Of a stretch of 11,229 nucleotides of DNA, positions 1-6,409 are shown piece by piece. The position numbers were made by a program, and so were the translations under genes. Within the stretch, counting starts at the first letter, position 1. Each line of letters opens with the position of its first letter. The stretch is from CAYLLN01 sp036496265 (lineage in GTDB: Bacteria; Planctomycetota; Planctomycetia; Pirellulales; Pirellulaceae), in NCBI GenBank assembly GCA_036496265.1, contig DASXLL010000290.1, positions 1-11,229 of the forward strand. The letters are read 5' to 3'. The notes beneath the pieces were generated by a model. The model made no database searches and was not told the DNA's origin. It was given only the letters and a program-made list of their open reading frames with translations.

Positions 1-226
1 ATAGGATCTTATCGTGATCCTCCGCACGGAAATCATCATTGGGATTTTCATCGGGTATAGCCAGAATCTCCGCCAGCGCCGCTTTGCTCCGAGCGACTTC
101 CTCTTCTACGGATAGCCCCCGTTGATTCAGAGTGGGCACAAAAACCGACACCTTCGTCCCCTCCGGCACCGGTACCGGTTGATCTAGGACGACCATACCA
201 CCACGAATTGTTCCTTGTAGAGTCAT
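1..226 (-). CDS. Antitoxin-like small protein, 3' end outside window
   Basis: An ATG at 226-224 opens a frame on the minus strand that stays open for 75 codons to the left edge, so the C-terminus is missing. The N-terminus (MTLQGTIRGGMVVLDQPVPV, then PEGTKVSVFV) has the short beta-hairpin pattern 'GxIRGGxVVLDxPxPxPEGTxVxV'. This pattern is typical of small DUF104/AF2212-like antitoxins that sit upstream of PIN-domain (VapC) toxins. The rest is acidic and helical, with an SVEEEVARSKAALAEIL segment. If the assignment is right, it would neutralise a toxin encoded just beyond the window's left edge. It diverges from the mtfA-like gene across only 39 bp, so the two promoters must overlap. The family assignment rests on pattern recognition of the N-terminus only; the partner gene cannot be seen. 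Confidence 0.6.
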   Translation of the reverse strand, partial: MTLQGTIRGGMVVLDQPVPVPEGTKVSVFVPTLNQRGLSVEEEVARSKAALAEILAIPDENPNDDFRAEDHDKIL

Positions 227-265
227 ATTACAATTCTAGTCTGCCTATTCCAGAAATGACAATTC

Positions 266-1054
266 ATGTTCAGTTTCTTCAAAAACCGCCGCCGCCAGCA
301 ACTGCTCTCCGTTGCGCCGTCGGATGGCTTTCTCAAATGCATCCACCAAAACGTCGCCGTGTATCCATTGCTATCTTCAACCGAGCAACAACGCCTCCTC
401 GACATCACCAAAATCATCTCCGCCGAGCGACGTTTCTATGGCGTTGGCGATTTGCAGATCACCGATGAAGTAATTGCGACGATCTCGGCACAGGCGGCGC
501 TGCTCGTGCTCCACGCCGACGGCTACTACTTCGATCGCGTGGGCGCTATCCTTGTCCACGGTAAAGGCCCCAGGGTGCGAATGGTCCATCCTCTGGGCGG
601 TGCGGAGCTGGTCGAAGAAGGGGTGCCAATCAGCGGTCAACATTTGGAGCAGGGCGAAGTTCGTCTCGCTTGGGAACACGTCCTCGCCGGCGGCCGCGAT
701 CCGCGCGACGGTTTCAATGTCGTCCTGCACGAATTCGCCCACCACCTCGATTGGCTCGATGGCGAGCACGACGGGGTGCCTCCGTTAGCCAACCCAGACG
801 ACCGTTCGCACTGGCTCGATGTGCTCGATGATGTCTGCGGCCAGATTCGAGGGGACCTTCGAGCCGGCTACGAAAACCTGCTGCCCGATCATGCGTCCGA
901 CAGCTCCGTTGAGCTTTTCGCCTACGCCACGGAAGCATTCTTCGAGCTGCCGCACGAGCTTTGCGAGGATCATCCGGAGCTTTTCGACTGCCTGCTGAGC
1001 TTTTACATCACCGATCCGCGAATGTGGTTCACCGAACCAGAAAATCAGCGGTAG
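266..1054 (+). CDS. mtfA: MtfA-type zinc-dependent peptidase (M90 family)
   Basis: This 262-residue protein has the size of E. coli MtfA (about 265 residues). MtfA is a cytosolic zinc aminopeptidase that binds the glucose repressor Mlc and so affects the phosphotransferase system. The zinc-binding HExxH motif is seen as HEFAHHLD at residues 155-162. A third zinc ligand is likely one of the glutamates in the stretch ELFAYATEAFFELP (residues 216-229), which matches the family pattern of an E-rich helix followed by the aromatic FF. The start ATG at 266 gives the typical MFSFFKNRRR basic N-terminus, without a signal peptide. Its stop lies 16 bp from the end of the convergent ribE. In planctomycetes the Mlc link is unproven, so only the peptidase fold and metal site are supported here. 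The family assignment is firm. Confidence 0.93.
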   Translation: MFSFFKNRRRQQLLSVAPSDGFLKCIHQNVAVYPLLSSTEQQRLLDITKIISAERRFYGVGDLQITDEVIATISAQAALLVLHADGYYFDRVGAILVHGKGPRVRMVHPLGGAELVEEGVPISGQHLEQGEVRLAWEHVLAGGRDPRDGFNVVLHEFAHHLDWLDGEHDGVPPLANPDDRSHWLDVLDDVCGQIRGDLRAGYENLLPDHASDSSVELFAYATEAFFELPHELCEDHPELFDCLLSFYITDPRMWFTEPENQR

Positions 1055-1070
1055 TCCATCCGTTGCCAAC

Positions 1071-1676
1071 TTACTTTTCGGTCTGCAATTGCCGCTGAAC
1101 ATACTTGGCCAGTAAGTCGGTCTCGATATTCACCGCGTCGCCGATTTCTAGCGAGCCGAGCGTCGTATGAGCCAGCGTATGCGGAATCAGCGCCACGCTG
1201 AAGCGGTCGGCAGAAGCTTCGACGACTGTCAGGCTAACACCATCGACGGCCACCGAACCCTTATTGACCATTTGACGCATCAGCCGCGTGTCGGTGCGGA
1301 AAATGAAATGTGACCATTCGCCTTCGTCGCGGCGCTTCAAGAGTAGGGCTTGGCCGTCGATGTGGCCCGTGACCAGATGCCCGCCAAGACGTTCGCCAAG
1401 TTGCAAGGAGCGCTCGAGGTTGACTCGCGATTTCGACTTGAGCCGCCCCAGATTCGTGCGGCTAAGCGTCTCGCTACCGGCCTCGAACTCGAGGACGCCG
1501 CGGTTCTTTTTAACGACCGTCAAGCAGCAGCCGTTGACGGCGACGCTGTCGCCAATTCTGGCGTCCTTGGCGACAAGCGGCGCCTGGATGACGAATCGCA
1601 GCGCTTTGATGCGTTTATTGGCGTCGGGGACGATCTTCTCGACACTCGCTAGCTCTTCAACGAGACCAGTAAACAT
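1071..1676 (-). CDS. ribE: Riboflavin synthase, alpha chain
   Basis: The product (201 residues, normal length) catalyses the dismutation of two 6,7-dimethyl-8-ribityllumazine molecules into riboflavin and a pyrimidinedione, the last step of riboflavin synthesis in the cytoplasm. It begins with the family signature MFTGLVEE. It contains two lumazine-binding barrels, each with the G(D/S)SVAVxGxxLTV motif: GDSVAVNGCCLTV at residues 42-54 and GSVAVDGVSLTV at 140-151. GGHLVTGHIDG (98-108) and IPHTLAHTTLG (164-174) are further family motifs, and the C-terminal NIETDLLAKYVQR helix promotes trimer formation. No other rib gene adjoins it, so it is a stand-alone locus. I saw no FMN riboswitch in the 136 bp upstream. 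The symbol follows E. coli-style naming; the same gene is called ribC in E. coli and ribE in Bacillus. Confidence 0.96.
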   Translation of the reverse strand: MFTGLVEELASVEKIVPDANKRIKALRFVIQAPLVAKDARIGDSVAVNGCCLTVVKKNRGVLEFEAGSETLSRTNLGRLKSKSRVNLERSLQLGERLGGHLVTGHIDGQALLLKRRDEGEWSHFIFRTDTRLMRQMVNKGSVAVDGVSLTVVEASADRFSVALIPHTLAHTTLGSLEIGDAVNIETDLLAKYVQRQLQTEK

Positions 1677-1752
1677 GCGGCTATGATAATCTAGCTGCCG
1701 GCGACTCGCGCGGGGCGATAAATGGGCGTTCGCTGGCAGGCAGTCACGGTCG

Positions 1753-1781
1753 TTGACAGGCCGGAATGGCCGAATGACAAT
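1753..1781 (+). promoter_or_regulatory. Candidate sigma70-type promoter for the small membrane protein
   Basis: A perfect -35 box TTGACA (1753-1758) is followed after 17 bp by GACAAT (1776-1781), which matches four of six bases of the -10 consensus. Transcription would start near 1788, about 40 bp before the ATG of the small membrane protein at 1828. This is a consensus match only; whether this organism's main sigma factor uses it is inferred. Confidence 0.45.
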
Positions 1782-1827
1782 CGCCGTCAGCTTCGCCTTC
1801 TGACTGACAACTTTGATTTGTGTGCCG

Positions 1828-2061
1828 ATGCTGCCCCGCTGGTGCCTGACGACGTTGGTCTTCGCTCTGCCGATCCTGGCGATCAGCTTTGGCGCGTTTT
1901 TGGGTACGGCAGAGTTGATGGCAGCCCTGGGCGATGCGGGCGGCGCACGGGCGATGCGCTATGTGGCGATCTTCTCAGTACTGCTGCTGCTAATTGACGC
2001 CTTGTGCTTATTGGTCGTATTGGGGCTGGCGGCACTGGCTAATCGCAGCGAACGCGACTAA
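1828..2061 (+). CDS. Small two-helix membrane protein, unknown function
   Basis: The 77-residue product has two clear hydrophobic segments. The first is at about residues 8-27, after the short MLPRWCL start. The second is at about 45-70, rich in Leu, Val and Ile. A short Gly/Ala-rich loop joins them, and the charged tail is NRSERD. It is therefore probably an inner-membrane protein with both ends on the same side. I chose ATG 1828 because it gives a compact N-terminus just before the first helix; TTG 1813 and GTG 1822 in the same frame are alternatives. It diverges from ribE, and a TTGACA-containing promoter candidate lies just upstream. I do not recognise a named family. The frame overlapping it in another phase has no such structure, which favours this one. 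Confidence 0.6.
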   Translation: MLPRWCLTTLVFALPILAISFGAFLGTAELMAALGDAGGARAMRYVAIFSVLLLLIDALCLLVVLGLAALANRSERD

Positions 2062-2074
2062 AAGCACGCAAAGT

Positions 2075-2113
2075 AGCTAACGGCTCACGCGACCAGCTAA
2101 CGGCTCACGCGAC
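2075..2113. repeat. 20-bp tandem duplication spanning a stop codon
   Basis: The 19-base sequence agctaacggctcacgcgac occurs at 2075-2093 and again, identically, at 2095-2113, with one base (c) between. The second copy contains the TAG stop (2099-2097) of the minus-strand DUF4919-like gene and encodes its last residues (SRVSR). The first copy lies just past the stop. Read on the minus strand, the core GTCGCGTGAGC resembles GACGCGTAAGC at 7575-7585, which suggests a dispersed repeat family and not a local accident. Confidence 0.85.
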
Positions 2114-2663
2114 TGGGACGCAGCCGGCGGCGGCGCGGCAATCGTGGCCCAGTTGACTTAAGGCAAAGTGGCTTAACGACTTCGGTCACGTCAAACCAGA
2201 CCTCTCGGCCGTCGGTGCACCGCAAAACATCGCAAACGCGCCCGCTATATTCCGCGACTACCTGCCGGCTCACTTCTCGGCCCAGGGCATCCAGAACGTC
2301 ATGCTCGTCGCTGGCATGACAAACGACATACGGATTGGCCTTCGTGCCGTCGCCGGTGGCGAGCAAGCCTTGCAGCGTAATGACGAACAGGCACCGCTCA
2401 AGCTCCGTGTCCGCTAAGCGACCCAAGGCATCAGCAGCCTCGGCTGCCAGAAAATGAATCCGCGGCGAGAGGACCTTGGAGGGCGGCAGCGCATCGAGTC
2501 GATCGAGCAGCGCGGAATAGTCTTCTTGTTCGAGCAACCGATCGAGTTCGGCGATTTGCCCGGCGGCGAGTGGAACCGGGGACTGACGCAGCACGGCGTC
2601 GCGAGCAGCGAGGAAAGTGGTCTTCGACGGTTGCTCGACCAACGCGGCAAGTTGGCGCTGCAT
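2097..2663 (-). CDS. DUF4919-like protein of unknown function
   Basis: With the ATG at 2663 the product has 188 residues and no signal peptide or membrane segment. The first half is a helical region (MQRQLAALVEQP, then LDRLLEQEDYSALLDRLDAL at about 41-59) that looks like a solenoid or TPR-like pair. The second half carries ATGDGTKANPYVV at 102-114, SDEHDVLDALG at 118-128 and DGREVWFDVT at 151-160. This order (GTGDG...P, then the DEyxVL helix, then a final strand ending in FDV) is what I know from DUF4919 proteins. An in-frame GTG at 2735 would add 24 residues, but the shorter form begins at the conserved-looking helix. The tail after about residue 170 is arginine-rich (PRLPRRRRLRPSRVSR). Its end is encoded by repeat DNA, so the natural stop may have been lost. 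Function unknown. Confidence 0.7.
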   Translation of the reverse strand: MQRQLAALVEQPSKTTFLAARDAVLRQSPVPLAAGQIAELDRLLEQEDYSALLDRLDALPPSKVLSPRIHFLAAEAADALGRLADTELERCLFVITLQGLLATGDGTKANPYVVCHASDEHDVLDALGREVSRQVVAEYSGRVCDVLRCTDGREVWFDVTEVVKPLCLKSTGPRLPRRRRLRPSRVSR

Positions 2664-3001
2664 AAAATGGCTCACAAGAGGCGACGAGCGATTGTGTCGT
2701 TGCTCAATACGAGCCGCGCGACAAACTGCAATCACTCGCTTCTGCGCTTAGCGTAACCAACCGCCGCGCGTAAATGCAATAACTTTGCAACGGAAGTACG
2801 AAATATTTTTTGAGGCGCGTCGCGACGATCTTGCGGAACAGGTGATGCGATTTGCATCGTCGCCATCGCGATGACGACGAGCTGGCATTGATTCGATACT
2901 CAGTACTCGGTACTCAGTACAAAGAACGACTGCTTAGTTGTGATGAATTTTTACGATCGTTGCCGAAGCCACCGCGAGCTGCTCCACCTGTGTCCCGCGA
3001 C
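2664..3001. other. Intergenic region between divergent genes
   Basis: These 338 bp separate the divergent DUF4919-like and hrpB starts. The region includes an AT-rich patch around 2770-2812 (several A/T runs after TTGCAA at 2785-2790) where promoters would be expected, but I could not pair convincing -35 and -10 boxes. It also holds a 7-bp tandem repeat at 2897-2920. A frame open from TTG 2852 into hrpB crosses this repeat; I treat that extension as non-coding. No RNA gene was seen. Confidence 0.5.
2897..2920. repeat. 7-bp tandem repeat upstream of hrpB
   Basis: Three units TACTCAG, TACTCGG, TACTCAG followed by TAC run head to tail. Read as protein in the hrpB frame this gives YSVLGTQY. I have seen this peptide pattern as a recurring artefact of repeat DNA in planctomycete gene calls. 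It lies about 80 bp before the probable hrpB start. Confidence 0.8.
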
Positions 3002-5542
3002 TTGACACCGCTGCCGATCGACCACGTTCTGGGCGATGTCATCGTTGCGCTAAAGCGATCAAACGCCGTCGTGCTCCGCGCTCCGCCTGGCGCGGGCAAG
3101 ACGACTCGAGTGCCGCCGGCGATTTTAGATGCGGGAATTTCCGACAACGGAAAGATTCTGGTACTTCAGCCGCGGCGTGTGGCGGCGCGGGCCAGTGCGG
3201 CGCGGATTGCGGCAGAGCGAGGAACTCCACTGGGCGAAGAGATCGGGTATCAGGTGCGATTTGAATCGCGAGTCAGCTCGCGGACGCGAATCGCCGTAAT
3301 CACCGAAGGCATCTTGCTCCGCCGACTGCTCGACGATCCGTTTCTGCCAGACGTCGGAGCAGTAGTGTTCGATGAATTTCACGAACGCTCGCTGGCCAGT
3401 GATTTGGCTTTGGCAATGGTGCGGCAAATTCAACAGAGTGTCCGGCCCGACTTGAAAATCGTCGTCATGTCGGCGACTTTGGCTGTGGAGCCGGTGGCCA
3501 AATACTTGGGTGGTTGCCCGGTTGTGGAGAGTTTGGGTCGCAGTTTTCCCGTGGAAATAAACTACGTGCCGCATCTGGAGCGGCGGCCATTGCCTGATTT
3601 GGTCGCTGAGGGCGTTGAGGAAGCCACGAGGGCAGCCGACGGCGATTGCCTCGTGTTTCTGCCCGGCGTTGGCGAAATTCGGCAGTGCGAAAAGCGGCTG
3701 GAGTCGTATGCATCCAACCGCGGCTTCACATTGCTCCAACTCTACGGCGATTTGCCGGCGGAGCAACAGGATGCGGTGCTTCGACCGAGTCAGCAACGAA
3801 AAATCATCCTGTCCACAAACGTGGCCGAGACATCGCTGACGATCGAAGGCGTGACGTATGTCGTTGATAGCGGACAGGCGCGCGTGCTGCGCTATGACGA
3901 GCGCACGGGGCTCGATCGGCTGGAGTTGTCGCCGATATCGCGGGCGTCGGCGGACCAGCGAGCAGGGCGGGCAGGGCGAACACAACCCGGCCTCTGCCTT
4001 CGCCTTTGGCCGGAAGCAACGCACCGCACCCGGGCGGAATTTGAATCGCCCGAAATCCAGCGTGTCGATTTAGTGGGAGCCGTTTTGCAAGTGCTGTGCT
4101 GGATCGAGCCGGACTTAAGAGCGTTTCCGTGGTTTGAAACGCCATCCATCGGAGCCGTCGAGCGAGCACAGGGGCTATTAGTACGGCTCGGTGCGGCTGA
4201 CGAAGGCGGTGTTACGGATTTAGGCCGCGCAATCGCCGCACTGCCCGTGCATCCGCGCATAGGACGCTTGTTGATCGAGGGGCAACGGCGTGGCGTCGCC
4301 GAGCAGGTAGCGCTGGCAGCGGCATTACTTTCCGAGCGCGACCCATTTGTGCGGCCGCAGCGCGGGCCGGGCGAGCGCCGTGGCGCATCGCATCGAAGTC
4401 GCAGTGACGTTCTCGACCGGGTTCACGCGCTGGAACAGTTCGAAGCGAGCCAGCGCGCCAATACCGACATCGGGGAGCTAAATCGCTCGGCGGCAAAGCA
4501 CATATTTCGGACGCGGGATCAATTAGTGCGAATGGTGCGCTCTTCAGGTTGGGAGGGCGAAGCTCCTGCTGAGCCGCGTGCTACGAAAGACGCCGCGTTT
4601 TTAAGAACGCTCCTGGCCGCTTACCCGGACCGACTAACGCGGGCACGCGAGCCCGGCAGCCGCCGAGGCCTAATGGTCGGTGGCCGCGGTGTGCGATTGG
4701 CGGATGAAGTCGCTTTGGCGGATGAAGAGCTGTTTTTATGTATCGATGTCGATGCCGGAGTTGGCGAAGCGCTGGTCCGGCAGGCGTCAGCCGTGGAAAA
4801 GGCATGGCTGCCGTCCGAATGGCTGCAAACCCGCGATTGCCTGGAATTCGATGAAGCGGCGGAACGAGTCATCAGTCGGAGACAGGTTGTCTTCGACGAT
4901 TTAGTGCTCGAAGAATCGCACAGCGGCTCCCCCAGCCCCGAACAAATCGCCGAAATACTCGTCGCTGCAGCAGAAAGTCGCCTGGAGCGCGTGTTTCCAA
5001 CGGATGATGAAGCCGTCGTTGACTTCCGCCGCCGAGTTGCATTCCTGTCACAGGCGATGCCGCACCTCCAACTACCGCGGTTGGCCGATGACGACCTCCG
5101 CAACCTTTTACCGCAGCTCGCTGCCGGAGCCCGTTCCTTCGCCGACATTCGAAAAGCCCCCTGGCTCGCCGCCATGAAGGGGTTGTTTACTTGGCAGCAA
5201 CTACAGACGATCGACTGCGAAGCCCCCGAGCGAATTGAAGTTCCCAGCGGCAGCCAAATCACCGTGCAATACGAAGAAGGCCGCCCGCCAATCCTGGCAG
5301 TGCGGATTCAGGAAGTTTTCGGGATGAAAGCGACGCCGCGCGTAGCCGGCGGTCGAATCCCAGTGCTAATGCACCTGCTCGCGCCCAACATGCGCGTGGC
5401 CCAAATCACGGACGACTTAGCCAGTTTTTGGGCGAACACCTACGCAATGGTGCGCAAAGACCTCCGGGCAAGATACCCGAAGCACTCGTGGCCGGAAGAT
5501 CCCTACACCGCCGAGGCACAAAAGCGCCCCAAGCGGAAATAA
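3002..5542 (+). CDS. hrpB: ATP-dependent RNA helicase HrpB (DEAH box)
   Basis: The 846-residue product has the full HrpB layout. Motif I is PPGAGKTT at about residues 28-35, the DEAH-box variant DEFH is at 124-127, SAT is at 157-159, STNVAETSLTI at 271-281 and QRAGRAGR at 319-326. A long HrpB-specific C-terminus ends in VPSGSQITVQYEE, RIQEVFG, GRIPVLMHLL and ARYPKHSWPEDP, all close to E. coli HrpB (roughly 810-825 residues). HrpB is a cytosolic DEAH/RHA-type helicase whose cellular role is poorly defined. I chose TTG 3002 because the protein then begins with LTPLPIDHVLGDVIVAL, which aligns with the usual N-terminus. TTG 2852 (896 residues) or GTG 2990 are possible, but the added 50 residues are encoded partly by tandem repeat DNA. 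An unusual in-frame insert, SGWEGEAPAEP, lies at about residues 515-525 between helicase core and C-terminal domain. Confidence 0.95.
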   Translation: MTPLPIDHVLGDVIVALKRSNAVVLRAPPGAGKTTRVPPAILDAGISDNGKILVLQPRRVAARASAARIAAERGTPLGEEIGYQVRFESRVSSRTRIAVITEGILLRRLLDDPFLPDVGAVVFDEFHERSLASDLALAMVRQIQQSVRPDLKIVVMSATLAVEPVAKYLGGCPVVESLGRSFPVEINYVPHLERRPLPDLVAEGVEEATRAADGDCLVFLPGVGEIRQCEKRLESYASNRGFTLLQLYGDLPAEQQDAVLRPSQQRKIILSTNVAETSLTIEGVTYVVDSGQARVLRYDERTGLDRLELSPISRASADQRAGRAGRTQPGLCLRLWPEATHRTRAEFESPEIQRVDLVGAVLQVLCWIEPDLRAFPWFETPSIGAVERAQGLLVRLGAADEGGVTDLGRAIAALPVHPRIGRLLIEGQRRGVAEQVALAAALLSERDPFVRPQRGPGERRGASHRSRSDVLDRVHALEQFEASQRANTDIGELNRSAAKHIFRTRDQLVRMVRSSGWEGEAPAEPRATKDAAFLRTLLAAYPDRLTRAREPGSRRGLMVGGRGVRLADEVALADEELFLCIDVDAGVGEALVRQASAVEKAWLPSEWLQTRDCLEFDEAAERVISRRQVVFDDLVLEESHSGSPSPEQIAEILVAAAESRLERVFPTDDEAVVDFRRRVAFLSQAMPHLQLPRLADDDLRNLLPQLAAGARSFADIRKAPWLAAMKGLFTWQQLQTIDCEAPERIEVPSGSQITVQYEEGRPPILAVRIQEVFGMKATPRVAGGRIPVLMHLLAPNMRVAQITDDLASFWANTYAMVRKDLRARYPKHSWPEDPYTAEAQKRPKRK
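4549..4575 (+). repeat. Dispersed repeat inserted in frame within hrpB
   Basis: These 27 bases match 24 of 27 bases of 7538-7564 in non-coding DNA. The shared blocks are ttgggagggcga, gctcc, gc and gagcc. In hrpB they are read as WEGEAPAEP, in frame and without stops. E. coli HrpB has no such peptide at the corresponding place, a linker between the helicase core and the C-terminal region. Confidence 0.85.
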
Positions 5543-5561
5543 AACCTATTAGCGCTGCGAA

Positions 5562-5582
5562 GTTCCGCCCGGCAGGCGGAAC
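5562..5582. terminator. Hairpin between convergent genes, probable terminator
   Basis: A perfect 8-bp stem (gttccgcc, 5562-5569; ggcggaac, 5575-5582) encloses the loop cggca. It lies 20 bp after the hrpB stop and 5 bp before the end of the convergent minus-strand gene. A bidirectional terminator fits the position. There is no T-run on either side, so intrinsic termination is not certain, and the palindrome could be another member of the dispersed repeats in this window. Confidence 0.55.
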
Positions 5583-5586
5583 CTAC

Positions 5587-6090
5587 TTAGCGGGCAGCGG
5601 TGGCTGCTACGGCACCGGCTGGATCGGGCGTTTCGCTGCGGCGCGGCTCTATGGGCTGCGTCGAAACCGATGCCACGGCTTTTTTAGGTCGATGCACCGA
5701 CACCGTCCGCAGCTCCTTCCGCTTCTCCTTCGGCAAATACTCCCGTTCCACAAGCTCAGGATCGTATTGCGTCCAAGTCTCGCGGATCGACTTCGACCGA
5801 ATATGACGGATTTGCTCGCCGTCCTGCCACATGGCCGAATACCCCCCGCCGGACCAGTCGCGTTGCGGCAGTTGCGACGGGTTTTTGACCAGCCGCCAGG
5901 CCCGGACGTTATATCGCGACTCAGCGAGCGACCAGTCGTAGAAAATGACCTGGTCGAACACGAGCCGACCGTGTTCGTCATAGAAGTGGTTGAGCTCGAT
6001 GAGATCAACCGACTCACGGGCCACGTCCTCTTGGGGCGCGATCCCGAAGGCTACAAGACTAGCGCAGATCGTAGTTGTAAAGGGACTCAC
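5587..6090 (-). CDS. Probable secreted planctomycete-type protein, unknown function
   Basis: The 167-residue product starts with a short hydrophobic stretch (SPFTTTICASLVAFGIAPQ) that could be a weak signal peptide, although no basic residue precedes it. The body is rich in aromatic residues and charge: DLIELNHFYDEHGRLVFDQV, then IFYDWSLAESRYNVRAWRLV, then RSKSIRETWTQYDPELVERE. I recall similar 'ELNHFYD...FDQVIFY...RAW' proteins from planctomycetes, without known function. The last 40 residues are a low-complexity Pro/Ala/Arg tail. The strong ribosome site at 6094-6103 is six bases from GTG 6090, which decides that start over TTG 6093. The gene is convergent with hrpB. Function unknown; the fold is probably beta-rich. 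Confidence 0.65.
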   Translation of the reverse strand: MSPFTTTICASLVAFGIAPQEDVARESVDLIELNHFYDEHGRLVFDQVIFYDWSLAESRYNVRAWRLVKNPSQLPQRDWSGGGYSAMWQDGEQIRHIRSKSIRETWTQYDPELVEREYLPKEKRKELRTVSVHRPKKAVASVSTQPIEPRRSETPDPAGAVAATAAR

Positions 6091-6093
6091 CAA

Positions 6094-6103
6094 TCACCTC
6101 CTT
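6094..6103 (-). promoter_or_regulatory. Near-perfect Shine-Dalgarno site
   Basis: Read on the minus strand this is AAGGAGGTGA, complementary over its whole length to the 3' end of 16S rRNA. The GGAGG core is six bases from GTG 6090 but only three from TTG 6093. No other gene in this window has so strong a site, which suggests efficient translation. Confidence 0.8.
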
Positions 6104-6339
6104 GCTGCAGGTGAAGACTTCGCGGTGAGACCCCGGGGTTAACGCGTTGTCGTCTAGTATCGGAAGTCTTTTGCAGCGTCAAGAGTAAATCTTGGCGGCA
6201 TGCGAATTCTTTCGCACGTTGGCCAATTATACTTTGCAACCCTCGTGCCAGACCGTATTTGGACGCGTGTTTCACCCGTTAAGTTCCACTTAGAGGATGT
6301 TGTTTTCCCGTAGTAACGCTTGAAAGGGTCGATTGTGAC

Positions 6340-6362
6340 GGTCAGGTGACATTTGCCTGACC
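6340..6362. promoter_or_regulatory. Inverted repeat, operator candidate for the HtrA-type gene
   Basis: A 7-bp perfect inverted repeat, ggtcagg (6340-6346) and cctgacc (6356-6362), has a 9-bp spacer (tgacatttg). Centre-to-centre distance of the half-sites is 16 bp, compatible with binding by a dimeric regulator. The -35 box of the promoter candidate lies in its spacer, so a bound protein could control access by RNA polymerase. Confidence 0.5.
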
Positions 6363-6373
6363 ACCGCTAGAAT
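6346..6373 (+). promoter_or_regulatory. Sigma70-like promoter of the HtrA-type gene
   Basis: The -35 box GTGACA (6346-6351) and the -10 box TAGAAT (6368-6373) each match five of six consensus bases, at 16-bp spacing. Transcription would start near 6380, about 30 bases before ATG 6410. Confidence 0.5.
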
Positions 6374-6409
6374 TCGAATGCCATATTCTTAGACAGCTAG
6401 GTATTAGAA

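Larger units (their letters stand above)
6091..6409. other. Intergenic region between divergent genes
   Basis: These 319 bp lie between the divergent unknown protein and the HtrA-family protease. For the minus-strand gene there is a perfect TATAAT -10 box (minus strand, 6231-6226) but only a poor -35. If used, it would leave a leader of about 125 bases. For the plus-strand gene there is a promoter with an overlapping inverted repeat at 6340-6373. The rest, including 6241-6330, shows nothing I can name. Confidence 0.4.

Noticed and set aside
1677..1812. FMN riboswitch before riboflavin synthase
   Set aside because: The upstream stretch on the minus strand is short and lacks the conserved multi-helix core; nothing resembling the FMN aptamer could be traced.
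1722..1997. 91-codon frame overlapping the small membrane protein in another phase
   Set aside because: Its translation lacks structure, while the overlapping phase gives two clean membrane helices.
3125..4024. Long open frame (299 codons) on the minus strand within hrpB
   Set aside because: It is fully antisense to the helicase core, with a Cys/His/Arg-rich composition and no recognisable domain. It results from GC-rich codon structure.
4621..5262. Open frame of 213 codons on the minus strand within hrpB
   Set aside because: Ser/Arg-rich antisense shadow of the HrpB C-terminus; no motif or start context.
5428..6114. Open frame of 228 codons on the plus strand
   Set aside because: It overlaps the end of hrpB and lies antisense to the unknown protein at 5587-6090, which has a strong ribosome site and protein-like composition. 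The plus-strand translation looks random.
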